Shown here: positions 55,871-64,000 of the stretch, piece by piece
How the letters are laid out: the number at the start of each line of letters is the position of its first letter
Numbering within the stretch: position 1 is the first letter of the stretch
Assembly: GCA_963754125.1 (NCBI GenBank)
Contig: CAVWEX010000002.1
Location: 62,001-126,000 of the forward strand
Length of the DNA: 64,000 bases
Origin: RPQJ01 sp963754125
Lineage (GTDB): Bacteria > Pseudomonadota > Gammaproteobacteria > Steroidobacterales > Steroidobacteraceae
Direction of reading: 5' to 3'
The notes under the pieces: model-generated
The model's input: the letters and a program-made list of their open reading frames with translations, nothing else
Told to the model about the DNA's origin: nothing
Databases searched by the model: none
Translations under genes and position numbers: made by a program

Positions 55871-56251
55871 ATGGACGTCATCTTCCTCTCCGGCCTCACC
55901 ACCGAATGCATCATCGGGATCTGGGACTGGGAGCGCCGCGTCAAGCAGAAGGTCGTCATCGACCTGGAGATGGGTGCCGACATCCGCCGCGCCGCCGCGA
56001 CCGACGTGATCGAGGACACGCTCGACTACAAGCGCGTCGCCAAGCGCCTGCTGCAGTTCGTCAGCGAGTCCGAGTTCCAGCTGGTGGAGACGCTCACCGA
56101 CCGCATCGCCGGGATCGTGCTGACCGAGTTCGACGTGCCCTGGGTCCGCGTGCGGCTCAACAAGCAGGGTGCGATCCGCGGCTCGCGGGATGTCGGCATC
56201 CTCATCGAGCGGCGCCGCGAGGACTACGCCGTCGCTGCCGTCGCCCGATGA
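55871..56251 (+). CDS. folB: Dihydroneopterin aldolase FolB
   Basis: Folate pathway: 7,8-dihydroneopterin to 6-hydroxymethyl-dihydropterin plus glycolaldehyde. 126 residues with DVIFLSGLTTECIIGIWDWE at the N-terminus, DTLDYKRVAKRLL (active-site Tyr region) and LVETLTDRIA. The stop overlaps the ATG of folK, so the two consecutive enzymes are coupled. Confidence 0.95.
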   Translation: MDVIFLSGLTTECIIGIWDWERRVKQKVVIDLEMGADIRRAAATDVIEDTLDYKRVAKRLLQFVSESEFQLVETLTDRIAGIVLTEFDVPWVRVRLNKQGAIRGSRDVGILIERRREDYAVAAVAR

Positions 56252-56757
56252 CCGAGGTGCTGGTCGCGGCGGGGAGCAACATCGAGCCGGTCGCAAACCT
56301 GCGCCGGGCGCTCGATTCGCTCGTGACGCATTACCCGGGGCTGCGCTGCTCGCGCGCCTACCGCAACCGAGCCGTCGGGTTCGAGGGCGAGGACTTCATC
56401 AACCTCGTCGTCGGCTTCGACACCGGCGAGGACGTGCACGCGGTGCTCGATCGGTTGCACGAGGCGGAGTTGCTCTGCGGCCGGGCGCGACACGCGCCGA
56501 AGTGGGCGCCACGATCGATGGACCTCGACATCCTGCTGTTCGGCGACACGGTGTGCGACGAGCCCGGCCTCGTGCTGCCTCGCCCCGACCTCGTGCGGCG
56601 CGCCTACATGCTCGGACCCGCCGCCGAGATCGCGCCCGGGTTCGTCCACCCGACGCTCGGCGTCACGCTCGCGGGACTGTGGCGCGAGTTCGCGCAGGCG
56701 GCGCACCCGCTCGAGGTCGTGGACCTCGGCTGGCCGGCGAGGACCACCGCGGGATGA
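56248..56757 (+). CDS. folK: 6-hydroxymethyl-7,8-dihydropterin pyrophosphokinase FolK
   Basis: Next folate step: pyrophosphorylates the FolB product. 169 residues, ATG 56248 overlapping the folB stop. Motifs are VLVAAGSNIEPVANLRRALD, FINLVVGFDT, and the PPK signature KWAPRSMDLDILLFGD (with the metal-binding DLD). It converges on the pteridine reductase gene. Confidence 0.95.
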   Translation: MTEVLVAAGSNIEPVANLRRALDSLVTHYPGLRCSRAYRNRAVGFEGEDFINLVVGFDTGEDVHAVLDRLHEAELLCGRARHAPKWAPRSMDLDILLFGDTVCDEPGLVLPRPDLVRRAYMLGPAAEIAPGFVHPTLGVTLAGLWREFAQAAHPLEVVDLGWPARTTAG

Positions 56758-56807
56758 GCGCGGGTGCGGGAGGCTCGGCTCGGCCGGGCAGCGCGGCCGG
56801 GCGCGGC

Positions 56808-57554
56808 TCAGAGGCTGCGGCCGCCGTCCACGGCGAGGATCTGCCCGGTGACGTACGGCGCATCCACGGCGAAGAAATAGGCGGCGCGGGCGATGTCCTC
56901 GGGCGAGCCGGAACGCTGCAGCGCCGTCTTGGCGATGATCTCCGCCTTCAGCGCGTCCTCGAGGTCGCGCTCGGGCCACATCACCGGGCCCGGCGCGATG
57001 CCGTTGACGCGCACCTCGGGGCCGAGCTCGCGGGCGAGCGACTTGGTGAGCATCACGAGTCCCGCCTTGGCGGCCGAGTACACCGGGTGGGCGCGCAGGG
57101 GGCGCCGGCCGTGGATGTCCACCATGTTGATGATCAGGCCCCGCGCAGCGGCGAGCGTCGGTGCCGCCGCCTGCGACAGGAACAGTGGCGCGCGCAGGTT
57201 GGTGCCGACGAGGTCGTCGAATTGGGCGGCCGTGATCGTCCCGACCGGCGTCGGGTAGAAGGTCGACGCGTTGTTGACGAGCACGTCGAGGCGCCCGAAG
57301 CGCGCGACCGCGGCCGCCACGAGCCCGGGCAGGCGCTCGACCTCGCGGAGGTCGGCGCGCACGGCCAGCGCGGAGCCCGGGCGCAGCGCCTCGAGTTCGG
57401 CGACCAGCGCGTCTGCAGCCGCGCGGGACTGGTGGTAGTGCACCACGAGGTCGGCGCCCGCGGCATGCAGCCGGCGACCGATCGCGGCGCCGAGACGCTT
57501 GGCGCCGCCCGTGATCAGCACGCAGCGGCCGGCGAGGGGCAGGGCGGATTCCAT
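56808..57554 (-). CDS. Short-chain dehydrogenase, probable pteridine reductase (FolM-like)
   Basis: 248-residue SDR. The cofactor motif is TGGAKRLGAAIG, with the KRLG/RRIG form typical of pteridine reductases instead of the common GxxxGIG. NNAST at the expected place, catalytic Tyr-Lys in HPVYSAAKAGL, and an Asp in place of the usual Ser block (MVDIHGRRPL), as in PTR1/FolM. The place next to folB-folK supports a role in dihydrobiopterin or dihydrofolate reduction. ATG 57554 chosen; the frame is open upstream. Confidence 0.85.
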   Translation of the reverse strand: MESALPLAGRCVLITGGAKRLGAAIGRRLHAAGADLVVHYHQSRAAADALVAELEALRPGSALAVRADLREVERLPGLVAAAVARFGRLDVLVNNASTFYPTPVGTITAAQFDDLVGTNLRAPLFLSQAAAPTLAAARGLIINMVDIHGRRPLRAHPVYSAAKAGLVMLTKSLARELGPEVRVNGIAPGPVMWPERDLEDALKAEIIAKTALQRSGSPEDIARAAYFFAVDAPYVTGQILAVDGGRSL

Positions 57555-57640
57555 GGGGTCGTGTCGGTGTGCGGCCGGCGGTTGGACGGGTTGACGATAC
57601 CCGAGGCGTTTCGCGGTGTCGCGGTCGCGGGATTCGCCCC

Positions 57641-58819
57641 ATGAGCGTCGCACTCGACCTGCCGGCGCTCTCGCCCGAGGAGGCCGCGCACAGCGCGCGG
57701 CTCGGCGAGCGGCTGCGCGAGGAGATCGAGCGTGCCGGTGGCTGGCTCGGTTTCGCCCGCTACATGCAGCTCGCGCTGTACGAGCCCGGCCTCGGCTACT
57801 ACAGCGCCGGCGCGCGCAAGTTCGGCGCCGCGGGCGATTTCGTCACCGCGCCCGAGGTGGCGCCGGTGTTCAGCCGCTGCCTCGCCGTGCAGTGCGCCGA
57901 GGTGCTCGAGAACCTCGGCGGCGGCGATCTGCTCGAACTCGGCGCCGGCTCGGGCGTCATGGCGGCGGCCTTGCTCGGGGAGCTCGAGCGGCGCGACGCA
58001 CTGCCGCGTCGCTATCTCATCCTCGACGTGAGCGCCGATCTGCGCCAGCGCCAGCAGGAAACGCTCGCCGCCAACGTGCCGCACCTGCTCGACCGTGTCG
58101 AGTGGCTGGACCGGTTGCCGGACGGCCTCGAGGGCCTGATCGTCGCCAATGAGGTGCTCGACGCGCTGCCGGTCGAGCGCTTCGTGCTGCGAAATGGGGC
58201 GGTCCACGCGCTCGGTGTCGCCTGGCCGGCGGACGGACCGGCGTGGTCGGAGGCACCGGCGCCGGCGCGGCTCGCCGAGGCCGTGCGACGCCTCGAGCGC
58301 GAGACCGGCGCCACCTGGCCGGACGGCTACACGTCGGAGATCAATCTCGACCTCGCCGACTGGCTCGCCGCGGTCGCGGGTGCGCTCGCGCGCGGCGTGA
58401 TGCTGTTCGTGGACTACGGCCTGCCGCGCCGCGAGTACTACGCCCCCGAGCGCAGCGACGGCACGCTGCTGTGCCATTTCCGCCACCGCTTCCACGACGA
58501 TCCCTTCGCCCGGCCGGGACTGCAGGACATCACTGCCTGGGTGGACTTCACGGCGGTGGCCGAGGCGGCGCAGGCGGCCGGCCTCGAGCTCGCGGGCTAC
58601 ACCACGCAGGCGCACTTCCTGATCGGCAACGGCATCGGCGAGTTCGTCGCCAACGTGGCGGACCTCGATGTGGTCGAGCGGGTGAATCTGTCGCGGCAGG
58701 CGATGCTGCTCACACTTCCCGGCGAGATGGGCGAGCGCTTCAAGGCGATCGCGCTCGCCCGCGGTTACGATGCGCCCCTGCGCGGCTTCGCCGTGCGCGA
58801 TCTCAGTCACACCCTGTAG
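57641..58819 (+). CDS. Class I SAM-dependent methyltransferase, MidA/NDUFAF7 family
   Basis: 392 residues. DUF185 family features: FARYMQLALYEPGLGYYSAG, GDFVTAPEVAPVFSRCLA, SAM-binding LLELGAGSGVMAA, IVANEVLDALPVERF, DYGLPRREYYAPERSDGTLL. The mitochondrial homologue methylates an Arg of complex I subunit NDUFS2; the bacterial substrate is not known. Upstream of uppP with 6 nt between them. Confidence 0.92.
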   Translation: MSVALDLPALSPEEAAHSARLGERLREEIERAGGWLGFARYMQLALYEPGLGYYSAGARKFGAAGDFVTAPEVAPVFSRCLAVQCAEVLENLGGGDLLELGAGSGVMAAALLGELERRDALPRRYLILDVSADLRQRQQETLAANVPHLLDRVEWLDRLPDGLEGLIVANEVLDALPVERFVLRNGAVHALGVAWPADGPAWSEAPAPARLAEAVRRLERETGATWPDGYTSEINLDLADWLAAVAGALARGVMLFVDYGLPRREYYAPERSDGTLLCHFRHRFHDDPFARPGLQDITAWVDFTAVAEAAQAAGLELAGYTTQAHFLIGNGIGEFVANVADLDVVERVNLSRQAMLLTLPGEMGERFKAIALARGYDAPLRGFAVRDLSHTL

Positions 58820-58825
58820 GTACCC

Positions 58826-59623
58826 ATGGATCTCGTCCAGGCCATCGTCCTCGCCATCGTGCAGGGCCTCTCCGAATTCCTGCCGATCTCGAGTTCGGGG
58901 CACCTGATCCTCATCCCGCATTTCTTCGGCTGGACCGACCAGGGCCTCGCCTTCGACGTGGCGGTGCACCTCGGCACCCTGCTCGCGGTGCTGATCTATT
59001 TCCGCCGCCAGCTCGGCACCATGGCCACGGCCTGGATCGACTCCGTGTTCCGCCGCCGGCACACGCGCGACAGCCGGCTCGCCTGGCAGATCCTCGTGGC
59101 GACCCTGCCGGTCGGCATCACCGGGCTGCTGTTCGCCGACTTCATCGAGGCGAACTTCCGCAATCCGCTGTTCGTGGCCGGCACGCTCACGTTCTTCGGC
59201 ATCCTGATGTACCTCGCGGACCGGTTCGGCCGCGGCACCAAGGACGAGTTCGGCCTCACCTGGCCGCAGGCCTTCGCCATCGGCTGCGCGCAGGCGCTGG
59301 CGCTGATGCCGGGCACCTCGCGCTCGGGTGTGACCATGACGGCCGGGCGCGCGCTCGGGCTCACGCGCTCGGCGGCAGCGCGATTCTCGTTCCTGCTCGC
59401 GGTGCCGGGCATTGCGGCCGCGGGGGCGTATGAAGGACTCAAGCTCGTCACGTCCGCCGAGCCCGTGGACTGGCAGCCGATGCTGGTCGGCGCCGCGTTC
59501 GCCGCGCTGTCGGGCATCGCCTGCATCCACTTCCTGATCCGCTTCATCGAGCGCATCGGGCTGCTGCCGTTCACGGTGTACCGGCTGATCCTCGCCGGCG
59601 TGATCGTCTGGCACTTCGCCTGA
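58826..59623 (+). CDS. uppP: Undecaprenyl-diphosphatase UppP
   Basis: Recycles undecaprenyl diphosphate for cell-wall synthesis; also known as BacA. 265-residue polytopic protein. The active-site motifs are IVQGLSEFLPISSSGHLIL (Glu-rich and PISSSGH) and MPGTSRSGVTMTAGRALGL. It converges on cca with 12 nt between. Confidence 0.97.
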   Translation: MDLVQAIVLAIVQGLSEFLPISSSGHLILIPHFFGWTDQGLAFDVAVHLGTLLAVLIYFRRQLGTMATAWIDSVFRRRHTRDSRLAWQILVATLPVGITGLLFADFIEANFRNPLFVAGTLTFFGILMYLADRFGRGTKDEFGLTWPQAFAIGCAQALALMPGTSRSGVTMTAGRALGLTRSAAARFSFLLAVPGIAAAGAYEGLKLVTSAEPVDWQPMLVGAAFAALSGIACIHFLIRFIERIGLLPFTVYRLILAGVIVWHFA

Positions 59624-59635
59624 GCACTCAGCGCC

Positions 59636-60859
59636 TCACGCGTCGCCGAGTCGGCGGATCGCCTCGATGCGGGCGGCGCGCATGCGTTCTGCGATGACCG
59701 GCCCGCGTTCGCGGGCCAGCACCTCGGGATCGAGCCGGACGGCGCTCGCGGCAGCAAGCGCCCGGCGGAGCCGGTCGGCCTGCGGATAGGGCCGGGCACG
59801 CAGTTCCGGCCCGCGCCCGCGCGCATCGGCCTCGCAGGCGAGCAGGAAGCGCTCGAAGCGCTCGGGGCGGCGGAAGGCGTCGGTGAGCTCGAGCAACTCG
59901 AGGACGGTGCCGGGCCGCTGTTCGGCCACGCGGTGCGCCCGCGCATGGTGACGCGCGACCATCACCGCGAGCTCGCGGTGCTCGGTCGGCAGGCGCAGCC
60001 GCGCGCCGAGCTGCTCGATGAGCTGCGCGCCGGCCTCCTCGTGGCCGATGTGGCTCGGCCAGTCCTCCCGCGGCGTGAGGCCCTTGCCCACGTCGTGCAC
60101 CAGCGCGGCGAAACGCACCGTCGTGTCGCGGGACAGTTCCGCGGCGACCTCGAGCACCTGCAGAGTGTGCACGCCGGTGTCGATCTCGGGATGCCACTTC
60201 TCGGGTTGCGGTACGCCGTCGAGCGCGGCGATCTCGGGGAATACGGCCGCGAGCGCGCCGCAGCTGCGCAGCACCTCGAAGTACGCCGTGGGTCGGTCCT
60301 CGCCGAGCGCGCGTTCCGTTTCGACCCACACGCGCTCCGGCACCAGCGCCGCCATCTCGCCGCGTGCGACGATCTCGCGCATGAGATCGAGCGTCTCGGG
60401 CGCCACCGTGAAGCCGAGTGGCGCGAAGCGGGCGGCGAACCGTGCCACGCGCAGCACGCGCAGCGGGTCCTCGACGAAGGCGGGCGACACGTGGCGGAGC
60501 ACCCGCGCGCAAGGTCGCGCTGGCCGCCGTACGGGTCGACCAGTTCGCCCGCGGCGTCCCGGGCCATGGCGTTGATGGTGAGGTCGCGGCGGGCGAGGTC
60601 CTCCTGCCAGCGTCACGTCGGGCGCGAATCGCGTGGCGAACCCGTAGTAGCCGGGGCCGGTCTTCCGCTCCGTCCGGGCGAGCGCGTACTGTTCCCCGGT
60701 GTCGGGATGCAGGAACACGGGAAAATCCTTGCCGACCGGCCGGTAGCCCTGCGCGAGCAGGTCCTCCGGCGTCGCCCCGACCACCACGAAATCGCGCTCG
60801 AGGGGAGTGCGGCCGAGCAGCCGGTCGCGGACCGCGCCGCCGACGAGGTAGATGTCCAT
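59636..60859 (-). CDS. cca: tRNA nucleotidyltransferase Cca (HD-domain type), two compensating frameshifts
   Basis: Adds or repairs the CCA tail of tRNAs. 407 residues. MDIYLVGGAVRDRLLGR (nucleotide-binding and start) and ERDFVVVG (catalytic Asp region) lead. VARFAARFAPLGFTVAPETL and the C-terminal HD domain (FAALVHDVGKGLTPREDWPS; HIGHEEAGA) follow. Between about 60605 and 60519 the protein is out of frame. One extra base near 60605 and one missing G at the GGG near 60519 restore the normal DLARRDLTINAMARDAAGEL and VDPYGGQRDLARGVLRHVSP. ATG 60859; its first codons overlap the divergent aminopeptidase start. Confidence 0.92.
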   Translation of the reverse strand: MDIYLVGGAVRDRLLGRTPLERDFVVVGATPEDLLAQGYRPVGKDFPVFLHPDTGEQYALARTERKTGPGYYGFATRFAPDVTLAGGPRPPRPHHQRHGPGRRGRTGRPVRRPARPCARVLRHVSPAFVEDPLRVLRVARFAARFAPLGFTVAPETLDLMREIVARGEMAALVPERVWVETERALGEDRPTAYFEVLRSCGALAAVFPEIAALDGVPQPEKWHPEIDTGVHTLQVLEVAAELSRDTTVRFAALVHDVGKGLTPREDWPSHIGHEEAGAQLIEQLGARLRLPTEHRELAVMVARHHARAHRVAEQRPGTVLELLELTDAFRRPERFERFLLACEADARGRGPELRARPYPQADRLRRALAAASAVRLDPEVLARERGPVIAERMRAARIEAIRRLGDA

Positions 60860-61979
60860 GCCTGGAATCGTAGCGGAAGCCACCGCCCGTCGCGCCCGCC
60901 GCGCGCTGCCTCGTCTGCTCGCGGTGCTCGCCGTGGCCGCGTGCCTCCCCGGTTGCTACGTCATGCAGGCCGCCGCCGGCCAGGCCGACGTGCTGGCTCG
61001 CAGCGAGCCGATCGCGAAGCTCGTCGAGGAGCCGGCGACGCCCGATGCGCTGCGTGCCCGGCTCGTGCTCGTGGTCGAGGCCCGCGAATTTGCGGTCCGC
61101 GAGCTCGGGCTGCCGGACGGCCGCAGCTTCCGCAAGTACGCCGACCTCGGCCGTCCGTACGCGGTGTGGAACGTGGTGGCGGCCCCCGAGTTCTCGGTGA
61201 CGCCGCGGCGCTGGTGCTACCCGGTGGCCGGCTGCGTGTCGTACCGGGGCTATTTCGACGAGCGCCGCGCGGAGGCGACCGCGCGCCGACTCGCGAGGCG
61301 CGGCGACGACGTGACGGTAGGCGGAGTCGCCACGTACTCGACGCTCGGCCACCTGCCGGACCCGGTGTTCAACACGATGCTCGGCTGGCGTGAGACGCGG
61401 CTGGTGGGGACGATCTTCCACGAGCTCGCACACGAGCGCCTGTACGTGCCCGGGGACAGCGGGTTCAACGAAGCTTTCGCAAGCGTGGTCGAGCAGGAAG
61501 GCGTGCGGCTGTGGCTGCAGGCCCGCGGCCGCGACGGGGAGTTCGAGGCGTACCGCGCGGCGCTCGCGCGCGAGGTGGAGTTTGCCGCGCTGCTGCGCGC
61601 GACACGCGAGCGGCTCCGGCGGGTGTATGCCTCGGGCGCACCCGAGCCGCAACTCTGGACCGATAAGCAGCGCGAGTTCGGCCAGCTCAAGTTCGAGTAC
61701 ACGCTGATGCGCGACCGTTGGGGCGGGCACGCGGGCTACGACGCGTGGTTCGCGCGCCCGCTCAACAACGCGCACCTCGCGGCGGTGGCGACCTACCACG
61801 ATTGCGTGCCGGGACTGCAGCGCGAACTCGAGGCGGCGGGCTCGCTGGCGGCCTTTTACGCTCGTGCGGAGGAGTTGTCGTCGTTGCCATATGCGGAGCG
61901 GCGTGCGGCGGTATGTGAGTCGGATCCGGCGACGGTGCTAGGCCGGAGGAGTGCGCCGGTTTCGAGTCGCTCCACGTGA
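60858..61979 (+). CDS. Putative aminopeptidase lipoprotein (Aminopep/DUF-type zinc peptidase)
   Basis: 373 residues. Lipoprotein signal with lipobox ACLPGC. A large domain has FHELAHERLYVPGDSGFNEA, in which HELAH is the zinc-binding HExxH and the downstream Glu (FNEAFA) the third ligand; this matches the family annotated as putative aminopeptidase. ATG 60858 (or 60852) overlaps the first codons of cca in divergent orientation. The frame ends at 61979 inside the loop of the copy-2 outer-left hairpin, so the last residues (about 61941-61979) are coded by the repeat. The original stop was probably displaced by the insertion. Confidence 0.8.
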   Translation: MPGIVAEATARRARRALPRLLAVLAVAACLPGCYVMQAAAGQADVLARSEPIAKLVEEPATPDALRARLVLVVEAREFAVRELGLPDGRSFRKYADLGRPYAVWNVVAAPEFSVTPRRWCYPVAGCVSYRGYFDERRAEATARRLARRGDDVTVGGVATYSTLGHLPDPVFNTMLGWRETRLVGTIFHELAHERLYVPGDSGFNEAFASVVEQEGVRLWLQARGRDGEFEAYRAALAREVEFAALLRATRERLRRVYASGAPEPQLWTDKQREFGQLKFEYTLMRDRWGGHAGYDAWFARPLNNAHLAAVATYHDCVPGLQRELEAAGSLAAFYARAEELSSLPYAERRAAVCESDPATVLGRRSAPVSSRST

Positions 61980-62013
61980 TTCGCTTGGTCGAAACCGGCG
62001 CGCTCCTCCGGCC
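61941..62013. repeat. Outer-left hairpin of copy 2
   Basis: 25-base arms 61941-61965 and 61989-62013, pairing throughout with one G-T. The 23-base loop contains CACGTGATTCGC, the reverse complement of the right-hairpin loop. It includes the stop of the aminopeptidase frame. Confidence 0.9.
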
Positions 62014-62240
62014 CGACCTGCGGCGCCTGAGCTCGTTGCCGGCGCGGCGCCGGCTACTCGCACGGCGCACGATGGCTCCACCGGAATCCGTGGTGGGCGC
62101 GGCGGGCGCAGTTGCTGCGGACCGTTAGATCGCCTGCCGGTGTGGGGCTGCTCACGACCGCGCGGCCGAATTCCTTGCCGACCGAATGCGCCGTGCGACT
62201 TGGCGGCCCTAGCCGCAAAGTCGCTCAGGCGCGTGCCAAA

Positions 62241-62313
62241 GCCTGGAATGCCGGACGCGTTCCGACCAAGCGAATCACGTGGAGCGACTCGGAACGCGTC
62301 CGGCATTCCAGGC
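62241..62313. repeat. Outer-right hairpin of copy 2
   Basis: Perfect 25-base arms 62241-62265 and 62289-62313 with a 23-base loop containing GCGAATCACGTG. Followed directly by the 26-bp tandem repeat. Confidence 0.9.
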
Positions 62314-62375
62314 CGGCCACCGCAGCTCCGAACGAGATCCGGCCACCGCAGCCCCAAACGCAAACCGGCCACCGC
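62313..62375. repeat. 26-bp tandem repeat next to copy 2
   Basis: CCGGCCACCGC begins at 62313, 62339 and 62365, a strict 26-bp period; the first two units agree at most positions and the third is partial and runs into a terminator stem. CCACCGC boxes also flank copy 1. Confidence 0.7.
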
Positions 62376-62400
62376 GGCAAGCAATTGCCACGGTGGCCGG
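62365..62400 (-). terminator. Probable terminator of the DegQ/HtrA gene
   Basis: Stem of CCGGCCACCG and GGCAA against TTGCC and CGGTGGCCGG with one C-A mismatch, loop GCAA, 17 nt after the minus-strand stop. The downstream tract GTTTGCGTTTG is only moderately U-rich. Confidence 0.6.
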
Positions 62401-62417
62401 GTGGAGAGCCGGACCGG

Positions 62418-63752
62418 TCAGCGAATCGGGATCACCAGCATCGCGTTGCCGCGGCGGATCTGAACCACGAAGGCCGGCGCACCTTCAGTGGCGCGGCGGA
62501 ACTCCGCGAGGTTCGCGACCCGCGTACGGCCCACGGCGAGGATCACGTCGTTGGCACGCAGGCCGCGCTCGGCAGCCGGGCTGCCCTCGGCGACCGTGCG
62601 CACGAGGACGCCGCCACCCTGCGCGTCGGTGAAATCGGCGCCCGCGAGGCCGCTGTGCAGGCTCGATTCGGCGGACTCCGCCACGGTGTCGCGGTCGCCG
62701 ATGACGGCCGTGACGCGGCGCGGCTTCCCGTCACGCAGCAGCGCGACGTCCACACGGTCGCCGATGGTGAGCATGCCGATGGCGTTGCGCAGCCCGGCCG
62801 CGTCCTTCACCGGCTTGCCGTTCACGGCCGTGACCACGTCGCCGGCCTTGATGCCCGCCTTCTCGGCCGCCGAGCCGTCGACCACCTGCGAGATGAGCGC
62901 ACCCTGCACGTTTTCGAGATCCATGCTCTTCGCGATGTCCGGCGTGAGCGTCTGGATGTTCACGCCGAGCACGCCGCGGCGCACCTCGCCGTGCTTCAGG
63001 AGCTGGGCCATCACCGACTTCATCATGTTGGCCGGGATCGCGAAGCCGATGCCGATGTTGCCGCCGGTGCGAGAGAGGATCGCGGTGTTGATGCCGACGA
63101 GCTGGCCGTCGAGGTTGACGAGTGCGCCACCGGAGTTGCCCGGGTTGATCGACGCGTCGGTCTGGATGAAGTCCTCGTAGCCTTCGGGGTTGATCCCGGA
63201 ACGGCCGAGCGCGCTCACGATGCCCGAGGTCACGGTGTGCCCGAGGCCGAACGGGTTGCCGATCGCCACCACGAAGTCGCCCACCTCGGTGCGGTCGGAG
63301 TCGGCGAGCGGAATGGCCGAGAGATTGCCGGCCGGCACCTGCAGCACGGCGACGTCCGAGCCGGGGTCCTTGCCGACCACTTTCGCCGTGAGCGCGCGGT
63401 TGTCGAGCAGCGTCACCGTGATCTCGGTGGCGTTCTCGATGACGTGGGCGTTGGTAATGATGTAGCCCTGCTTCGCGTCGACGATCACGCCGGAGCCCGC
63501 GCTCTGGAACTCGCGCTGCCGCGGGGTGTTCGGGACGTCGAAGAAGCGGCGGAAGAACGGGTCGTTGAGCAGCGGGTTCTGCTCCTGCACCGTGCCTTTC
63601 GTGGCAATGTTCACGACCGCCGGTGAGACGCGCTTGACCATCGGTGCGAGCGAGGGCACCGGGGTGTCGCCGACCTGGACCGGCAGCTGGGCGGTGGCGA
63701 GCGGGGCGAACGCACAGAGCAGCGTCGCGGCGAGGCCGAGGGGCAGTTTCAT
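62418..63752 (-). CDS. DegQ/HtrA-type periplasmic serine protease
   Basis: 444 residues. ATG 63752 has GGAAAG 5 nt upstream; signal peptide to LATAQ. Trypsin-like domain with His in ITNAHVIENA, Asp in PGSDVAVLQVP, Ser in NPGNSGGALVN. Two PDZ domains follow (RRGVLGVNIQTLTPDIAKSM; GGVLVRTVAEGSPAAERGLR). A Do-like quality-control protease; the Gln-rich linker resembles DegQ more than DegP, so the exact paralogue is left open. The gene ends 105 nt from the copy-2 element. Confidence 0.9.
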   Translation of the reverse strand: MKLPLGLAATLLCAFAPLATAQLPVQVGDTPVPSLAPMVKRVSPAVVNIATKGTVQEQNPLLNDPFFRRFFDVPNTPRQREFQSAGSGVIVDAKQGYIITNAHVIENATEITVTLLDNRALTAKVVGKDPGSDVAVLQVPAGNLSAIPLADSDRTEVGDFVVAIGNPFGLGHTVTSGIVSALGRSGINPEGYEDFIQTDASINPGNSGGALVNLDGQLVGINTAILSRTGGNIGIGFAIPANMMKSVMAQLLKHGEVRRGVLGVNIQTLTPDIAKSMDLENVQGALISQVVDGSAAEKAGIKAGDVVTAVNGKPVKDAAGLRNAIGMLTIGDRVDVALLRDGKPRRVTAVIGDRDTVAESAESSLHSGLAGADFTDAQGGGVLVRTVAEGSPAAERGLRANDVILAVGRTRVANLAEFRRATEGAPAFVVQIRRGNAMLVIPIR

Positions 63753-64000
63753 GCAGCTTTCCTGAATTGCCGAATAGGGGAGAATGCAGCGGGCCGCGAG
63801 TCTAGCAGCGGACGCCTTCCTGCCCGGCCTCCGACTCGCGCCGCGGCATGAGACCGGCAGGCCTGGCGCGAGTTCCCGCAGGACTCGCTCGTCCCGTCCA
63901 CTGGCCGATACGCGGACGCAAGTGCACAAGCTGTGGATTTCCGGTGCCCAGCCGGTGAACACAACATGTTGTGTCGGCGCATCCGCGGCGGACTTGACGC
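63753..64000. other. Upstream region of the DegQ/HtrA gene, to window end
   Basis: 248 bases up to the window edge without a supportable gene. A TAGACT box on the minus strand near 63800 could serve as a -10, but the -35 is not clear. Confidence 0.3.

Larger units (their letters stand above)
61941..62313. repeat. Composite inverted-repeat element, copy 2
   Basis: 373-bp element with the plan of copy 1. Outer-left hairpin 61941-62013 and outer-right hairpin 62241-62313 both have 25-base arms (left with one G-T pair, right perfect) and 23-base loops. The two loops are exact reverse complements of each other. An inner-left hairpin is near 62038-62054 (GCCGGCG core) and an inner-right one at 62195-62224 (GCGACTT/AAGTCGC ends). 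The mirror motifs CTCGCACGGCGCA and TGCGCCGTGCGA recur. The spacer between outer hairpins is 227 nt, the same as in copy 1. Arms differ from copy 1 throughout, but pairing is kept. Confidence 0.85.

Noticed and set aside
62313..62375. CRISPR array
   Set aside because: The 26-bp period has no separate spacers, only two and a half units, and no cas genes.

Overview
The window is about 70% G+C (estimated by eye) and gene-dense on both strands. It looks like a chromosome segment of a free-living member of the Pseudomonadota, most likely a high-GC gammaproteobacterium. The evidence is an rpsU-yqeY-dnaG-rpoD macromolecular-synthesis operon divergent from tsaD, an HD-domain Cca, PEP-CTERM proteins with a sigma-54 promoter, and a periplasmic selenocysteine formate dehydrogenase. 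Genus and species cannot be named from the sequence alone.

Layout. (1) 1-5.0 kb: urease locus ureC(partial)-ureE-ureF-ureG-ureD plus a UT-type urea transporter. (2) 5.3-8.0 kb: a GltS-type glutamate/sodium symporter and a TAXI-type solute-binding lipoprotein. (3) 8.07-13.66 kb: a seven-gene Mrp-like cation/proton antiporter operon in the order E-F-G-B-C-D-D', every gene overlapping the next by about 4 nt. (4) 13.7-21.4 kb: a small membrane protein, a propeller-type sensor kinase with its LuxR-type regulator, and an exported protein with an exported matrixin-like metalloprotease. (5) 21.5-25.3 kb: MarC, an SLC13/TrkA-C transporter and a PQQ sugar dehydrogenase. (6) 25.31-25.62 kb: tRNA-Ile2(CAU) interrupted by a 236-nt Azoarcus-like group I intron. 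(7) 25.7-35.2 kb: a PEP-CTERM vanadium-haloperoxidase/PAP2-like protein, two TPR proteins (one ToxR/CadC-like), a lipoprotein, a subtilase, and a sigma-54-driven PEP-CTERM protein. (8) 35.4-38.7 kb: molybdenum cofactor genes mobA-moeA-moaB plus yqeC. (9) 38.7-48.9 kb, minus strand: an apparent single transcription unit fdoG(Sec)-fdoH-fdoI-fdhE-selA-selB-selC-selD, which is formate dehydrogenase together with the machinery for its own selenocysteine. (10) 49.2-54.7 kb: rpoD-dnaG-yqeY-rpsU (minus strand). (11) 54.8-63.8 kb: tsaD, folB-folK, a pteridine reductase, midA, uppP, cca, a putative aminopeptidase and a DegQ/HtrA protease.

Regions 8 and 9 work together. The Mo genes make the bis-MGD cofactor and the sel genes insert selenocysteine at an in-frame UGA (codon 196 of fdoG). 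FdhE matures the enzyme and FdoH/FdoI carry electrons to quinone.

Two things are not explained by ordinary annotation. First, two copies of a roughly 0.36-0.37 kb composite inverted-repeat element lie at 53532-53890 and 61941-62313. Each has long outer hairpins and shorter inner hairpins. The arms differ between hairpins while pairing and loop motifs are conserved. I do not recognise this family. Second, at least 14 apparent single-base frameshifts are spread over 11 genes or gene pairs, including essential genes (rpoD, cca). This points to uncorrected indels in the sequence rather than gene decay. Affected genes are annotated over their inferred full extent.
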